Notes: a model not told the origin generated them from the sequence alone. DNA of 27,466 nt from an uncultured Christensenellaceae bacterium (GCA_934373295.1 CAKROK010000024.1:1-27466); one strand, 5' to 3'; positions 17,962-24,716 are shown, counted from the stretch's first letter. Made by a program: numbers and translations.

Positions 17962-18633
17962 ATGACTTTTGAAAGAATTATGGCGCTCATCGGCATTGCG
18001 CTGATAGCATTTTTGATAGGCAGCTTCTCCCCCGCCATCGTTATATCAAACGCGGTATCAAAGCGCGACATAAGAAAGTACGGCAGCGGAAACGCCGGCT
18101 CGACGAACATGGCGCGCACGTTCGGCATGAAGTTCGGCATACTCACCTTTTTAGGCGACGTGCTAAAGGGCGCGGTCGTCGCATATCTCTCCACCATCGC
18201 TTCATCTCTTTTGGGTGAACAGGGTTTGAGATACGCCGTCATCGCAGGCTCTATATTCGCCGTGGTCGGCCACAACTGGCCCGTATACTATTCATTTAGA
18301 GGCGGAAAGGGCGTCGCGACTACGCTGGGCGTGCTGCTGGTGGTGATGCCCGTCCCCACGCTCATCTGCCTTATACCCACGGCTCTCGTCATGCTGCTTT
18401 CGCACACCGTCTCGCTCGGCTCGATAATGGGCGTGCTGTTCACGGTCGCTGCGGCGTTCATCGTCTATCCGCCCATAAACGAGGCGCATATCATAACCAT
18501 CGTGCTTGCGATACTCGTCTGGCTGCTGCACATTCCCAACATCAAGCGCCTGGCCACGGGCACCGAGCGTCACTTCGACCTCAAAAAGAAAAAGACGGAG
18601 AGCGCCGAGCAAGGCGCCTCCGAAAACAAGTAA
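17962..18633 (+). CDS. plsY: Glycerol-3-phosphate acyltransferase PlsY
   Basis: PlsY transfers an acyl group from acyl-phosphate to glycerol-3-phosphate, the first step in phospholipid synthesis in most Gram-positives. The 223-residue integral membrane protein has the three conserved cytoplasmic-loop motifs: GSGNAGSTNMAR (from residue 41), GHNWPVYYSFRGGKGVAT in the middle, and HIPNIKRLATGTERH near the C-terminus. Hydrophobic segments alternate with these loops. AAGGAG lies upstream of the ATG, 14 bases after der. It is the last gene of the plus-strand cluster and is followed by a strong terminator. The usual partner gpsA is not in the window. Confidence 0.96.
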   Translation: MTFERIMALIGIALIAFLIGSFSPAIVISNAVSKRDIRKYGSGNAGSTNMARTFGMKFGILTFLGDVLKGAVVAYLSTIASSLLGEQGLRYAVIAGSIFAVVGHNWPVYYSFRGGKGVATTLGVLLVVMPVPTLICLIPTALVMLLSHTVSLGSIMGVLFTVAAAFIVYPPINEAHIITIVLAILVWLLHIPNIKRLATGTERHFDLKKKKTESAEQGASENK

Positions 18634-18638
18634 ACTTA

Positions 18639-18680
18639 AACAGCCTGCTAAAGATGATCGCTTTGGCGGGCTGTTTTTTG
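18639..18680 (+). terminator. Rho-independent terminator after plsY
   Basis: AACAGCCTGCTAAAG (18639-18653) pairs with CTTTGGCGGGCTGTT (18661-18675) over 15 positions with two G-T wobbles. The loop is seven bases and the stem runs into a T-rich tract (18674-18679). It closes the long plus-strand cluster. Confidence 0.93.
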
Positions 18681-18753
18681 TTAATAATGTTCAAATCAAC
18701 AGTTTGTGCATATGGCTTTATTCAGATTTAATACTTAGCTCTGCTATTTTTCA

Positions 18754-18773
18754 CTGAAAACCGTGGTTTTCAG
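18754..18773. repeat. Perfect short palindrome
   Basis: CTGAAAAC (18754-18761) and GTTTTCAG (18766-18773) form an eight-base-pair stem with a four-base loop (CGTG). It is the first of the palindromes in the gap after plsY and may mark the left end of the repeat-rich region. Confidence 0.8.
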
Positions 18774-18947
18774 ACTTTCCCATAAGGAGGCAATGCGCCT
18801 GACGGCGCAAGTAATATGTAAGAACTAATAGTGAAAAACGGGGAGTGAGCGACAAGTTGGCGTATTTTGTTAACTCCCTCTCGATTGCAGAAATGTTGGC
18901 ATAGCTCCACTAATTAAGCGATTTGCTTTACTTTTGTGCAGTTTGTG

Positions 18948-18988
18948 ACGGTCTTAAAACTGCTCTTCGCGGCAGTTTTACAGACCGT
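18948..18988. repeat. Long hairpin with 16 paired bases and one bulge
   Basis: ACGGTCT (18948-18954) pairs with AGACCGT (18982-18988). Directly inside, TAAAACTGC (18955-18963) pairs with GCAGTTTTA (18972-18980). The only interruption is an unpaired C at 18981; the loop is eight bases. There is no long T run after it, so it is not a typical terminator. Confidence 0.85.
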
Positions 18989-19085
18989 ATGCTTTAGTTT
19001 GTGGGAATAGTTTGAGTGTGAGAAGAATAGTTTGTGCGTTTGAGTTTAAAAGTGCGAATACTCACGCAAAGTGAAGCAATAGGTT

Positions 19086-19102
19086 GCTTTGCTTCGCAAA
19101 GC
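19086..19102. repeat. Perfect seven-base-pair hairpin with TTC loop
   Basis: GCTTTGC (19086-19092) pairs with GCAAAGC (19096-19102) around a TTC loop. An alternative partner exists: TTGCTTTGC (19084-19092) is also exactly complementary to GCAAAGCAA (19279-19287). That pairing would cross the outer stem of the neighbouring cloverleaf, so the two are exclusive or form a pseudoknot. Confidence 0.8.
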
Positions 19103-19105
19103 TCC

Positions 19106-19303
19106 ATTATATGTGCGCGCGGCGCAGCTTTCAAATGCGAAAAGGCATCCGCCTTTTCGCATTTGAAAGTCGCCCGCCCGCCTTCGGCGGGCGGGCTTAG
19201 TTTTTGCGCGCCATCCTGCGGATGGCACGCAAAAACCTGCGCCGCGCCTCGTCGGCAAGCTCGCTTTTTCTTCGGAGGGCAAAGCAAGTGACGTGCATAT
19301 AAT
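19106..19303. repeat. Nested cloverleaf-like palindromic element (four-way junction)
   Basis: An outer stem pairs ATTATATG (19106-19113) with CATATAAT (19296-19303). Inside it GCGCGGCGCAG (19117-19127) pairs perfectly with CTGCGCCGCGC (19237-19247). This second stem closes on three consecutive arms. Arm 1 is a perfect 19-base-pair stem (19128-19146 with 19151-19169). Arm 2 is a perfect 11-base-pair stem (19172-19182 with 19186-19196, TTC loop). Arm 3 has nine plus seven pairs with one mismatch (19200-19216 with 19220-19236). Arms are separated by only zero to three bases. A weaker hairpin (about 19263-19285) fills the space inside the outer stem. The structure could act as DNA or RNA. I know no family that fits. 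Confidence 0.85.
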
Positions 19304-19405
19304 TCATCCCACCCGACTTTAATACTCCCGAAAAAGTAGAAAATCAAGCAGAACTTCATGATCTACAGACCGTCAAAAATGCCTGATTTTTCGTCATTTT
19401 TCAAG

Positions 19406-19452
19406 CAGCCCGCAGGAGGCTGTACATATTAGTACGCCGACAAGGGCTGTCG
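19406..19452. repeat. Cluster of three small hairpins near the argD 3' end
   Basis: CAGCC (19406-19410) pairs with GGCTG (19418-19422); GTAC (19422-19425) with GTAC (19432-19435); and CGACA (19438-19442) with TGTCG (19448-19452). CAGCCC (19406-19411) can instead pair with GGGCTG (19444-19449). On the minus strand the element lies about 40 bases after the argD stop and could help end or stabilise the arg transcript, but no clear T run follows. Confidence 0.55.
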
Positions 19453-19491
19453 CAGAAAAAGGGCGGAAGGGTAGGTGTTTTTGGCGGTCTG

Positions 19492-20658
19492 TTATTCTTC
19501 AGCACACGCCGTCTCAATAACTTTGCACGCTTCTCTAACCAGCTCCATCGGAATGTTGAGCGCGGGCAGCAGGCGCACCTTCTCATGCGCCGTTATCACA
19601 AGCACGCCCAGCTCTGCGCACCTTTTGACGACCTGCGCCGCGGGCTTTTTCGTCTTTAGACCTATCATCAGCCCCATGCCGGATATGCCCTCGATGCCCG
19701 GCTTTCCGCCAAGCTCGTTAAAGATATACGCCGACTTCTCGCGCACATCTTCCAAAAGCGCGTCGTCAATGCGCGAAAGTATGCTTATCGCACCCGCGCA
19801 GCACACCGGATTTCCGCCGAATGTCGAGCCGTGCGTACCTTTGGTGAGCGTGTCCGCCGTCTTTTGCCCGAACAGCGTCGCGCCTATGGGCAAGCCGCCG
19901 CCCAAGCCCTTCGCCGTGCTCACGATGTCTGGCGTTATGCCGTAATTCATGTATGCATACAGCGCGCCCGTGCGCCCGTTTCCCGTCTGGACCTCGTCCA
20001 CCACGAGCAGAATGTCCTTCTCGCCTGCGAGCTTCGCCATCTCGCTCACGTACTGCTTATCGAGCGGATTTACGCCGCCCTCGCCCTGAACACATTCAAA
20101 CATCACCGCGCATACGTCGTCATCCTGCATAGCCGCCTTGAGCGCGTCTATGTCATTCGCGCTTACGTATACAAAGCCGTCCGTCAGCGGCAAAAAGTCC
20201 TTGTGCAGTGCGTCCTGCCCCGTCGCGGCGAGCGTGGTTATCGTCCTGCCGTGAAAGCTGTTTATGAGCGTTATTATCTTGTTGCAGCTCTTTGCCTTGT
20301 TATCCGCGCCGTACTTTCTCGCCGTCTTTATGGCGCATTCGTTCGCCTCTGCGCCCGAGTTTGAAAAGAACACCCTCTTCATGCCCGTCCTGTTTACGAG
20401 CATCTGCGCGAGCTGTGTGCAGGGTGCGGTGTAATACAGGTTGGACGTGTGCTGAAAGCTGTTTAGCTGCTTTGTCACTGCGTTTATCCACTCGTCGTCC
20501 GCCACGCCGAAGCTGTTCACGGCGATCCCCGTCGCCATGTCGATGTACTTCTTTCCCGTCTCGTCCCAAACTATCGAGCCCTTTCCGCCCGCTATCTCTA
20601 TGTCATAGCGCCCGTAGGTATGCGCTATATAGCTCTCATCGCGCTGTTTTGTGTTCAT
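19492..20658 (-). CDS. argD: Acetylornithine aminotransferase
   Basis: ArgD is a PLP-dependent enzyme that converts N-acetylglutamate semialdehyde to N-acetylornithine. The 388-residue protein shows NSGAEANECAIKTAR (from residue 100), the FHGRT segment, DEVQTGNGRTG (Asp221) and the PLP-binding Lys250 in STAKGLGGGLPIGA. Length is normal for ArgD. The start has GGGAGG upstream and overlaps the argB stop by four bases (ATGA), so translation is coupled. It is the last gene of the minus-strand operon. Related ornithine or succinylornithine aminotransferases share these motifs; the operon context supports ArgD. Confidence 0.95.
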   Translation of the reverse strand: MNTKQRDESYIAHTYGRYDIEIAGGKGSIVWDETGKKYIDMATGIAVNSFGVADDEWINAVTKQLNSFQHTSNLYYTAPCTQLAQMLVNRTGMKRVFFSNSGAEANECAIKTARKYGADNKAKSCNKIITLINSFHGRTITTLAATGQDALHKDFLPLTDGFVYVSANDIDALKAAMQDDDVCAVMFECVQGEGGVNPLDKQYVSEMAKLAGEKDILLVVDEVQTGNGRTGALYAYMNYGITPDIVSTAKGLGGGLPIGATLFGQKTADTLTKGTHGSTFGGNPVCCAGAISILSRIDDALLEDVREKSAYIFNELGGKPGIEGISGMGLMIGLKTKKPAAQVVKRCAELGVLVITAHEKVRLLPALNIPMELVREACKVIETACAEE

Positions 20659-21539
20659 TTCGATTTTCCTCCCGCAATAAACATCGTGCCTAAGCCCTCG
20701 TCGGTGAGCGTCTCTAAGAGTATCGCGTGCGGTATTCTTCCGTCGATTATGAATACCCTCTTAACGCCGTTTTTGATGGCGTCCGTGCAGCATTTTACCT
20801 TGGGAATCATGCCGCCCGATATCACGCCCGCGTCTATCAGTTCCTGCGTGTCGTCCGCATATATCTGGCTCAAAAGGCTCTTAGGGTCGTCCTTGTCCCA
20901 TAAAATGCCCTCGATGTCCGTCATAACTATCATGCTCTCCGCACCCAGCGCGCCCGCGATCCTCTCCGCGGCGGTGTCCGCGTTTATGTTGTATACGTTG
21001 CCCTCGTCGTCACAGCCCAACGTCGAAATTACGGGTATATAGCCCTTTTCGAATACATCCTGCACGGGGCGAATGTCCACGTCCGTTATCCTGCCCACAT
21101 ATCCCAGGCGCTCGTCCAGCTTCTCCGCCTTTATCATGTGTCCGTCTATGCCGGAAAGACCCATCGCACGACCGCCCTTGCCCTGAAGCAGGTTCACCAG
21201 CCCCTTGTTTATCTTTCCCGCGAGAACCATCTGTACTACGTCCACCGTCTCATCGTCTGTCACGCGCAGACCGTCCACAAAGTCGCTCTTTTTGCCTATC
21301 TTTTTTAGCATGTCCGTGATGTCCGGCCCGCCGCCGTGTACGAGCGCTACTTTAACGCCCACCTGCGACAGCAGAACTATGTCCCCCATCACCGCCTGCT
21401 TTAAGTCGTCGTTTATCATCGCGTTTCCGCCGTATTTGACCACGACTATCTTTCCCGCGTATTTCTGTATATACGGCAGCACCTCCGTCAGAATGTGCGC
21501 GCGCTGCGGATTTGATATGTTTAAGCTCTTTTCCATCAT
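20655..21539 (-). CDS. argB: N-acetylglutamate kinase
   Basis: ArgB phosphorylates N-acetylglutamate, usually the controlled step when the pathway is cyclic. The 294-residue protein has VVKYGGNAM (Lys35), LVHGGGPDI and the amino-acid-kinase C-terminal half with TDIEG. An N-terminal helix-like stretch (RAHILTEVLPYIQKYAGK) precedes the kinase core. In the family this helix is typical of arginine-inhibited forms, so feedback inhibition is expected but inferred. Two adjacent ATGs (21539 and 21536) are possible; the first overlaps the argJ stop and has GGAG ten bases upstream. Its stop overlaps argD. Confidence 0.95.
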   Translation of the reverse strand: MMEKSLNISNPQRAHILTEVLPYIQKYAGKIVVVKYGGNAMINDDLKQAVMGDIVLLSQVGVKVALVHGGGPDITDMLKKIGKKSDFVDGLRVTDDETVDVVQMVLAGKINKGLVNLLQGKGGRAMGLSGIDGHMIKAEKLDERLGYVGRITDVDIRPVQDVFEKGYIPVISTLGCDDEGNVYNINADTAAERIAGALGAESMIVMTDIEGILWDKDDPKSLLSQIYADDTQELIDAGVISGGMIPKVKCCTDAIKNGVKRVFIIDGRIPHAILLETLTDEGLGTMFIAGGKSK

Positions 21540-22747
21540 GTACGATAATCTCCGTTTATCTTGACGTAATCATATGTAAGGTCGCATCCCCACGCCGTCG
21601 CGCTCCCCGCGCCCTCTCCCAGCGTGACTATTATGTCGATCTCCTTTTGCGAAAGTATCTGCTTTGCGAGCTCTTCCGAGAAGCCTATGCCCGCGCCGTC
21701 CTTGCATACCTCGATGCTCCCCGCCTTTGAGGAGAAGCTCACGCCTACCTTTTCGGGGTCGATGTCCGCTCCGCTGTAGCCCAGTGCGCAAAGCACTCTG
21801 CCCCAGTTTGCGTCCGCTCCGAACATCGCCGCCTTTACAAGGCTGGAGCATATCACGGCCTTTGCGGCGGTCTTGGCGGTCGCCTCGTCCTTCGCGCCCG
21901 AAACGACGCATTCAAGCAGCTTCGTCGCGCCCTCGCCGTCTCCCGCGATCTTTCTGCAAAGGTCCATGGTGACTGTATTTAACGCCTTCATGAATGCGTC
22001 GAAAGCCTCGCCCGCCGCGGTTATCTCGTCGTTCCCCGCCAAACCGTTCGCAAGCACGCATACCATGTCGTTTGTGGAGGTGTCGCCATCCACGCTCACC
22101 ATGTTAAAAGTGCTCGTTATATCCGTGGAAAGCGCGGTTTGAAGCATGCTTGAGCTTATCGCACAGTCCGTGGTTATGAACACGAGCATGGTCGCCATGT
22201 TGGGGTGAATCATGCCCGAGCCCTTGGCTATTCCGCCTATCGTGCAGGTCTTTCCTCCTATTTCAAAGCTCACTGCGACGCTCTTTTCCTGCGTGTCCGT
22301 GGTCATTATGCCCTCTGCGGCGTGTGAGCTATTGTCGCCCAGCTCAGACACAAGCGCGGGTATTCCCTCTTTAAACGGCTCTATCTCGAGCGGCTCACCG
22401 ATGACGCCGGTTGACGCGACTACCACGTCCTGCGCGCTTATTTTAAGCTCGTCTGCCAACAGAGCGCAGGTCTTTTCGGCTATTTCCACGCCGTTCGCGT
22501 TACACGTGTTCGCGTTTCCGCTGTTGCATATTATCGCCTGCGCCTTGCCGTCCGCGATGTGCTTTTTAGTCACCAAAAGGGGCGCGCCCTTTACGAGGTT
22601 CGTCGTATAAACCGCCGCCGCGCTCGCGCCGATTTCGCTGTATATGAGCGCAAGGTCGCGCTTATCCCTGTTTTTGCGTATTCCGCAATGTATGCCGCTC
22701 GCCTTAAAGCCCTTCGCGGCGCAAACTCCTCCGTCAACAAATTTCAT
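21536..22747 (-). CDS. argJ: Glutamate N-acetyltransferase / amino-acid acetyltransferase
   Basis: ArgJ recycles the acetyl group from N-acetylornithine to glutamate and may also use acetyl-CoA. The 403-residue protein has the self-cleavage site in HPNMATML: cleavage before Thr186 would give alpha and beta chains, with Thr186 as nucleophile. Other family segments are GVCAAKGFKASG near the start, CNSGNANTCN (about 74-83) and ASTGVIGEPL (about 111-120). The start lies 23 bases after the argC stop. Presence of ArgJ means a linear ArgA/ArgE route is not required. Whether it is mono- or bifunctional cannot be told from sequence here. Confidence 0.95.
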   Translation of the reverse strand: MKFVDGGVCAAKGFKASGIHCGIRKNRDKRDLALIYSEIGASAAAVYTTNLVKGAPLLVTKKHIADGKAQAIICNSGNANTCNANGVEIAEKTCALLADELKISAQDVVVASTGVIGEPLEIEPFKEGIPALVSELGDNSSHAAEGIMTTDTQEKSVAVSFEIGGKTCTIGGIAKGSGMIHPNMATMLVFITTDCAISSSMLQTALSTDITSTFNMVSVDGDTSTNDMVCVLANGLAGNDEITAAGEAFDAFMKALNTVTMDLCRKIAGDGEGATKLLECVVSGAKDEATAKTAAKAVICSSLVKAAMFGADANWGRVLCALGYSGADIDPEKVGVSFSSKAGSIEVCKDGAGIGFSEELAKQILSQKEIDIIVTLGEGAGSATAWGCDLTYDYVKINGDYRT

Positions 22748-22770
22748 CTCTATATACTCACTTTCAAAAA

Positions 22771-23700
22771 TTATAAATTCAATCCCGTTTTGGGCTCAAT
22801 GCCCATCGAAATATTCATGCACTCTATCGCCGCGCCGGATGCCCCCTTGCCGAGGTTGTCGTATCTCGCGGTGAGCAAAATGCGCTCGTCGTTTCCGTAC
22901 ACGCTTACGGACATGTCGTCTCTTCCCGAGAGCTTACCCGCGCTTAAAAAACCATTCTCATCCGCCGCCTCGTCGAAATGGACTATCGCGCCTGTGTATT
23001 TTTTTGCATAAACATTCTTTATATCCTGTATATCGCCCTTTATCTGCGCCTTAAACAGCGGCACCGTTACCTCCATCCCGCTGTAAAAATCCGCAACAAT
23101 GGGGCAGAATATCGGCTCGTTTTTTATCCCCGTCACCGCTCGCATCTCTCCTAGGTGCTTGTGCGTCTGGCCTATGCCATACTGTCTCGGCGCCTTTAGC
23201 AGCGGGTCATTTCCGCCCTCATACTGCGCTATCATCTTCTTTCCGCCGCCGGAGTAGCCCGTCAGCGAATGGCATGTCAAAAGTGCGTCGTCATCTATCA
23301 AGCCCGTCTCGATGAGCGGATATACGAGCGCTATAAACCCGCTCGCGTGGCATCCGGGGACAGCTATGCGCTTTGATGTCGCAATCTTTTCATGAAACGC
23401 ACTGCCCAGCTCCGCAAATCCGTATGCCCAATCGGGCAGCGTCCTGTGCGCCGTGGATGCGTCAATTATCGTCGCGCCGCTTCCCTCGGATAGCTCGGCG
23501 GCCTGTCTCGCCGCGTCGTCGGGAAGGCATAAAAACGTGATGTCGCTCGAAAAAATCGCCTCTTTTCTCGCGCTGTCCTTTTTTCTTTCGCCCTCATTAA
23601 GCGTGATTAGCTCTATATCGTCTCTCCCCGCAAGGCGTTCGTTTATCCTTAAACCCGTCGTGCCTGCGCTTCCGTCTATAAAAACCCTGGTCTTGCTCAT
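22771..23700 (-). CDS. argC: N-acetyl-gamma-glutamyl-phosphate reductase, short form
   Basis: ArgC reduces N-acetylglutamyl phosphate to the semialdehyde with NADPH. I chose ATG at 23700, which gives MSKTRVFIDGSAGTTG and has AAGGAG nine bases upstream; an in-frame ATG at 23739 adds 13 residues but overlaps the predicted transcription start. The result is 309 residues. That is shorter than the common form (about 340) and close to the less common type-2 reductases. The nucleotide-binding GSAGTTG (10-16) and catalytic Cys117 in VPGCHASG are present. It is the first gene of the arg operon, directly behind the ArgR-box-like promoter. Confidence 0.9.
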   Translation of the reverse strand: MSKTRVFIDGSAGTTGLRINERLAGRDDIELITLNEGERKKDSARKEAIFSSDITFLCLPDDAARQAAELSEGSGATIIDASTAHRTLPDWAYGFAELGSAFHEKIATSKRIAVPGCHASGFIALVYPLIETGLIDDDALLTCHSLTGYSGGGKKMIAQYEGGNDPLLKAPRQYGIGQTHKHLGEMRAVTGIKNEPIFCPIVADFYSGMEVTVPLFKAQIKGDIQDIKNVYAKKYTGAIVHFDEAADENGFLSAGKLSGRDDMSVSVYGNDERILLTARYDNLGKGASGAAIECMNISMGIEPKTGLNL

Positions 23701-23742
23701 GGCGTCGATCTCCTTTTCAAATGAAATACATCCTCTCATTTA

Positions 23743-23756
23743 GCATAATTATACAT
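23743..23756 (-). promoter_or_regulatory. ArgR-box-like sequence over the arg -10 box
   Basis: Read on the minus strand the sequence is ATGTATAATTATGC. It agrees at 12 of 14 positions with ATGAATAATTATGT in the second box at 23794-23807 on the plus strand. ArgR/AhrC boxes have the general form TGAATNNNNATTCA with loose ends. Covering the -10 box would fit repression by arginine-bound ArgR. No argR gene is in the window. Confidence 0.5.
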
Positions 23757-23776
23757 CGTTACATCTCAATATGCAA
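23748..23776 (-). promoter_or_regulatory. Promoter of the argCJBD operon
   Basis: On the minus strand TTGCAT (23776-23771) is followed after exactly 17 bases by TATAAT (23753-23748). Transcription would start near 23741, about 40 bases before argC. The -10 box lies within an ArgR-box-like sequence. Confidence 0.8.
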
Positions 23777-23792
23777 GTATTTAATTTGAAAA

Positions 23793-23810
23793 CATGAATA
23801 ATTATGTATA
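23793..23810 (+). promoter_or_regulatory. Second ArgR-box-like sequence upstream of the arg promoter
   Basis: CATGAATAATTATGTATA matches the first nine bases of the Bacillus ARG-box consensus CATGAATAAAAATKCAAK and diverges in the second half. It lies between the arg promoter and the divergent tetR promoter. With the box at 23743-23756 it would make the paired-box layout common for ArgR operators. Confidence 0.5.
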
Positions 23811-23822
23811 AATTGCAGTTTA

Positions 23823-23837
23823 TTCAACCCTGTTGAA
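23823..23837. promoter_or_regulatory. Inverted repeat over the tetR -35 box, candidate operator
   Basis: TTCAAC, three bases (CCT), GTTGAA forms a perfect six-base inverted repeat that overlaps the -35 element of the tetR promoter. TetR-family proteins usually bind such palindromes in their own promoters, so autorepression is a reasonable inference. Confidence 0.5.
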
Positions 23838-23861
23838 AAATGCTTTCGTTTATGCTAATAT
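23833..23861 (+). promoter_or_regulatory. Promoter of the TetR-family gene
   Basis: TTGAAA (23833-23838) and TAATAT (23856-23861) are 17 bases apart, giving a start site near 23868 and a short leader before the ATG at 23894. Confidence 0.65.
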
Positions 23862-23893
23862 TGTAGTGTAATAATTATTATTGAGGCTGTTTT

Positions 23894-24439
23894 ATGGCTA
23901 ACTTGACGCAAAAGATGATAATGGACGTCTTTTTGCAGCTTTTAAAAAAGAAGAACCTCGATAAGATAACCGTGCGTGAGATAGTCGACCGCTGTGACAT
24001 AAACCGCAACACGTTCTACTACCACTACAGCGATATCTTTGACCTCTTTGACGCGCTCATTTGCTCGTCCTTCACGGATGCCGCGCCGCTTTTGGGCTCC
24101 CCCGAGACGCGCGGCGAGTGCATAAGGTCCATCTCGTCCTTTATGGAGAAAAACAAGAGCGCGCTCAGGAATTCCTGCAATTCCTCCGCATATCCGCTGC
24201 TCTATGACCGTCTCAGCACTTTTTTCGACAGCCTTTTTCTGTCCATGATGCGCCTCGACCAAAAGAGGTTCGACGAAATAAATGACGAAAGCATTAAGTT
24301 CGGCGTACACTTCTTCAGATGCGCCGCGATCGGCTTAATGAAGGACTGGTTGGACAGCGACCAGCCCTCTCCCCTCGAAATTTTCCTCCAACTTGAGTCA
24401 AATATCCCCAGACTTATTGACGCATTTCTTTTGAAATAA
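23894..24439 (+). CDS. TetR-family transcriptional regulator
   Basis: This 181-residue protein has a classic TetR helix-turn-helix at about residues 24-48 (ITVREIVDRCDINRNTFYYHY). The NTFYYHY recognition helix is typical of the branch of TetR proteins that carry a TetR_C_33-like or DhaS-like C-terminal domain. The remaining helical part is variable and would hold the ligand or dimer interface; I cannot predict the ligand. GAGG lies upstream of the ATG. It is divergent from the arg operon and is followed by the small ORF and the secreted-protein gene, which have their own promoter. Its targets may be itself, the arg side or the exported genes. Confidence 0.9.
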   Translation: MANLTQKMIMDVFLQLLKKKNLDKITVREIVDRCDINRNTFYYHYSDIFDLFDALICSSFTDAAPLLGSPETRGECIRSISSFMEKNKSALRNSCNSSAYPLLYDRLSTFFDSLFLSMMRLDQKRFDEINDESIKFGVHFFRCAAIGLMKDWLDSDQPSPLEIFLQLESNIPRLIDAFLLK

Positions 24440-24470
24440 AATTTCGATCATCTTTATTAAACAATTTACT

Positions 24471-24499
24471 TTACAATTACTGCTGCTTTCGCTTATACT
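24471..24499 (+). promoter_or_regulatory. Promoter of the secreted-protein transcription unit
   Basis: TTACAA (24471-24476) and TATACT (24494-24499) are 17 bases apart. Transcription would start near 24506, leaving a leader of about 210 bases before the 715-residue protein. The small ORF and a terminator-like hairpin lie inside that leader. Confidence 0.65.
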
Positions 24500-24535
24500 T
24501 AACTTAACAAAAAAACGAAAGTGAGGAAAAGTTTT

Positions 24536-24697
24536 ATGTCACACGGCTGTTTTATTAAACAACTGCCCCTGCATAGTCCATTTAACCGTCTTTATCAGCT
24601 TTGGAGAGAGAATAAAAACCGTAATTTTTTGCGCATGAATCCGCAGCGTTGCTTCGGTTCGTGCGCTTTTTCGTTTCAAGTAATAATATGCATTTAG
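24536..24697 (+). CDS. 53-residue small ORF, possible leader peptide
   Basis: ATG 24536 follows GAGG with a spacing of nine to ten bases and reads 53 codons to TAG at 24695-24697, 19 bases before the start of the secreted protein. The peptide (MSHGCFIKQLPLHSPFNRL... ending SFQVIICI) is basic with three central or C-terminal cysteines (Cys39, Cys43, Cys51) besides Cys5. It has no signal peptide or clear domain. Its last third is encoded by a terminator-like hairpin (24631-24671). It could be a real small protein, a leader peptide for attenuation, or chance. I do not recognise a family. Confidence 0.45.
   Translation: MSHGCFIKQLPLHSPFNRLYQLWRENKNRNFLRMNPQRCFGSCAFSFQVIICI
24631..24671 (+). terminator. 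Terminator-like hairpin in the leader, possible attenuator
   Basis: GCGCATGAA (24631-24639) pairs with TTCGTGCGC (24658-24666), nine pairs with one wobble. CCG (24641-24643) with CGG (24655-24657) extends the stem past a one-base bulge. TTTTT follows at once (24667-24671). It lies downstream of the promoter but upstream of the secreted-protein gene, so it would cut off transcription unless suppressed. Confidence 0.65.
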
Positions 24698-24716
24698 AGC
24701 TACATAGGAGGATAAA

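Larger units (their letters stand above)
18681..19491. other. Long gene-free, palindrome-rich region between convergent operons
   Basis: These 811 bases lie between the plsY terminator and the end of argD. I find no gene with a good start and family resemblance. They hold at least eight inverted repeats, several of them perfect, described separately. Other structure: GGGAGT (18841-18846) with ACTCCC (18873-18878), GCGCC/GGCGC around 18795-18808, and AAAAATG (19375-19381) with CATTTTT (19395-19401). TGACGGTCT (18946-18954) and its exact inverse AGACCGTCA (19367-19375) flank the central part. No strong terminator for the arg operon is visible, though the small hairpins near its end may serve. 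Confidence 0.8.

Noticed and set aside
18793..18828. Eleven-residue ORF (MRLTAQVICKN) after AAGGAGG
   Set aside because: The Shine-Dalgarno is only two bases from the ATG, too close for efficient initiation, and the ORF overlaps the small GCGCC/GGCGC hairpin.
18998..19047. Two copies of GAATAGTTTG about 20 bases apart
   Set aside because: Too short and isolated to be more than chance, though it lies in the repeat-rich gap.
19106..19303. Cloverleaf as a tRNA or tRNA-like gene
   Set aside because: Arms of 19, 11 and 16 pairs and three-to-four-base loops do not match tRNA; no anticodon, T or D loop signature or CCA end is visible.
18994..19359. Open frames of 78-121 codons on both strands in the palindrome island
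   Set aside because: They run through perfect palindromes, so both strands stay open by symmetry. They lack convincing Shine-Dalgarno sites and family motifs.
23701..23739. Upstream in-frame ATG of argC at 23739
   Set aside because: It lies at the predicted transcription start, and ATG 23700 has AAGGAG and the family-typical N-terminus.
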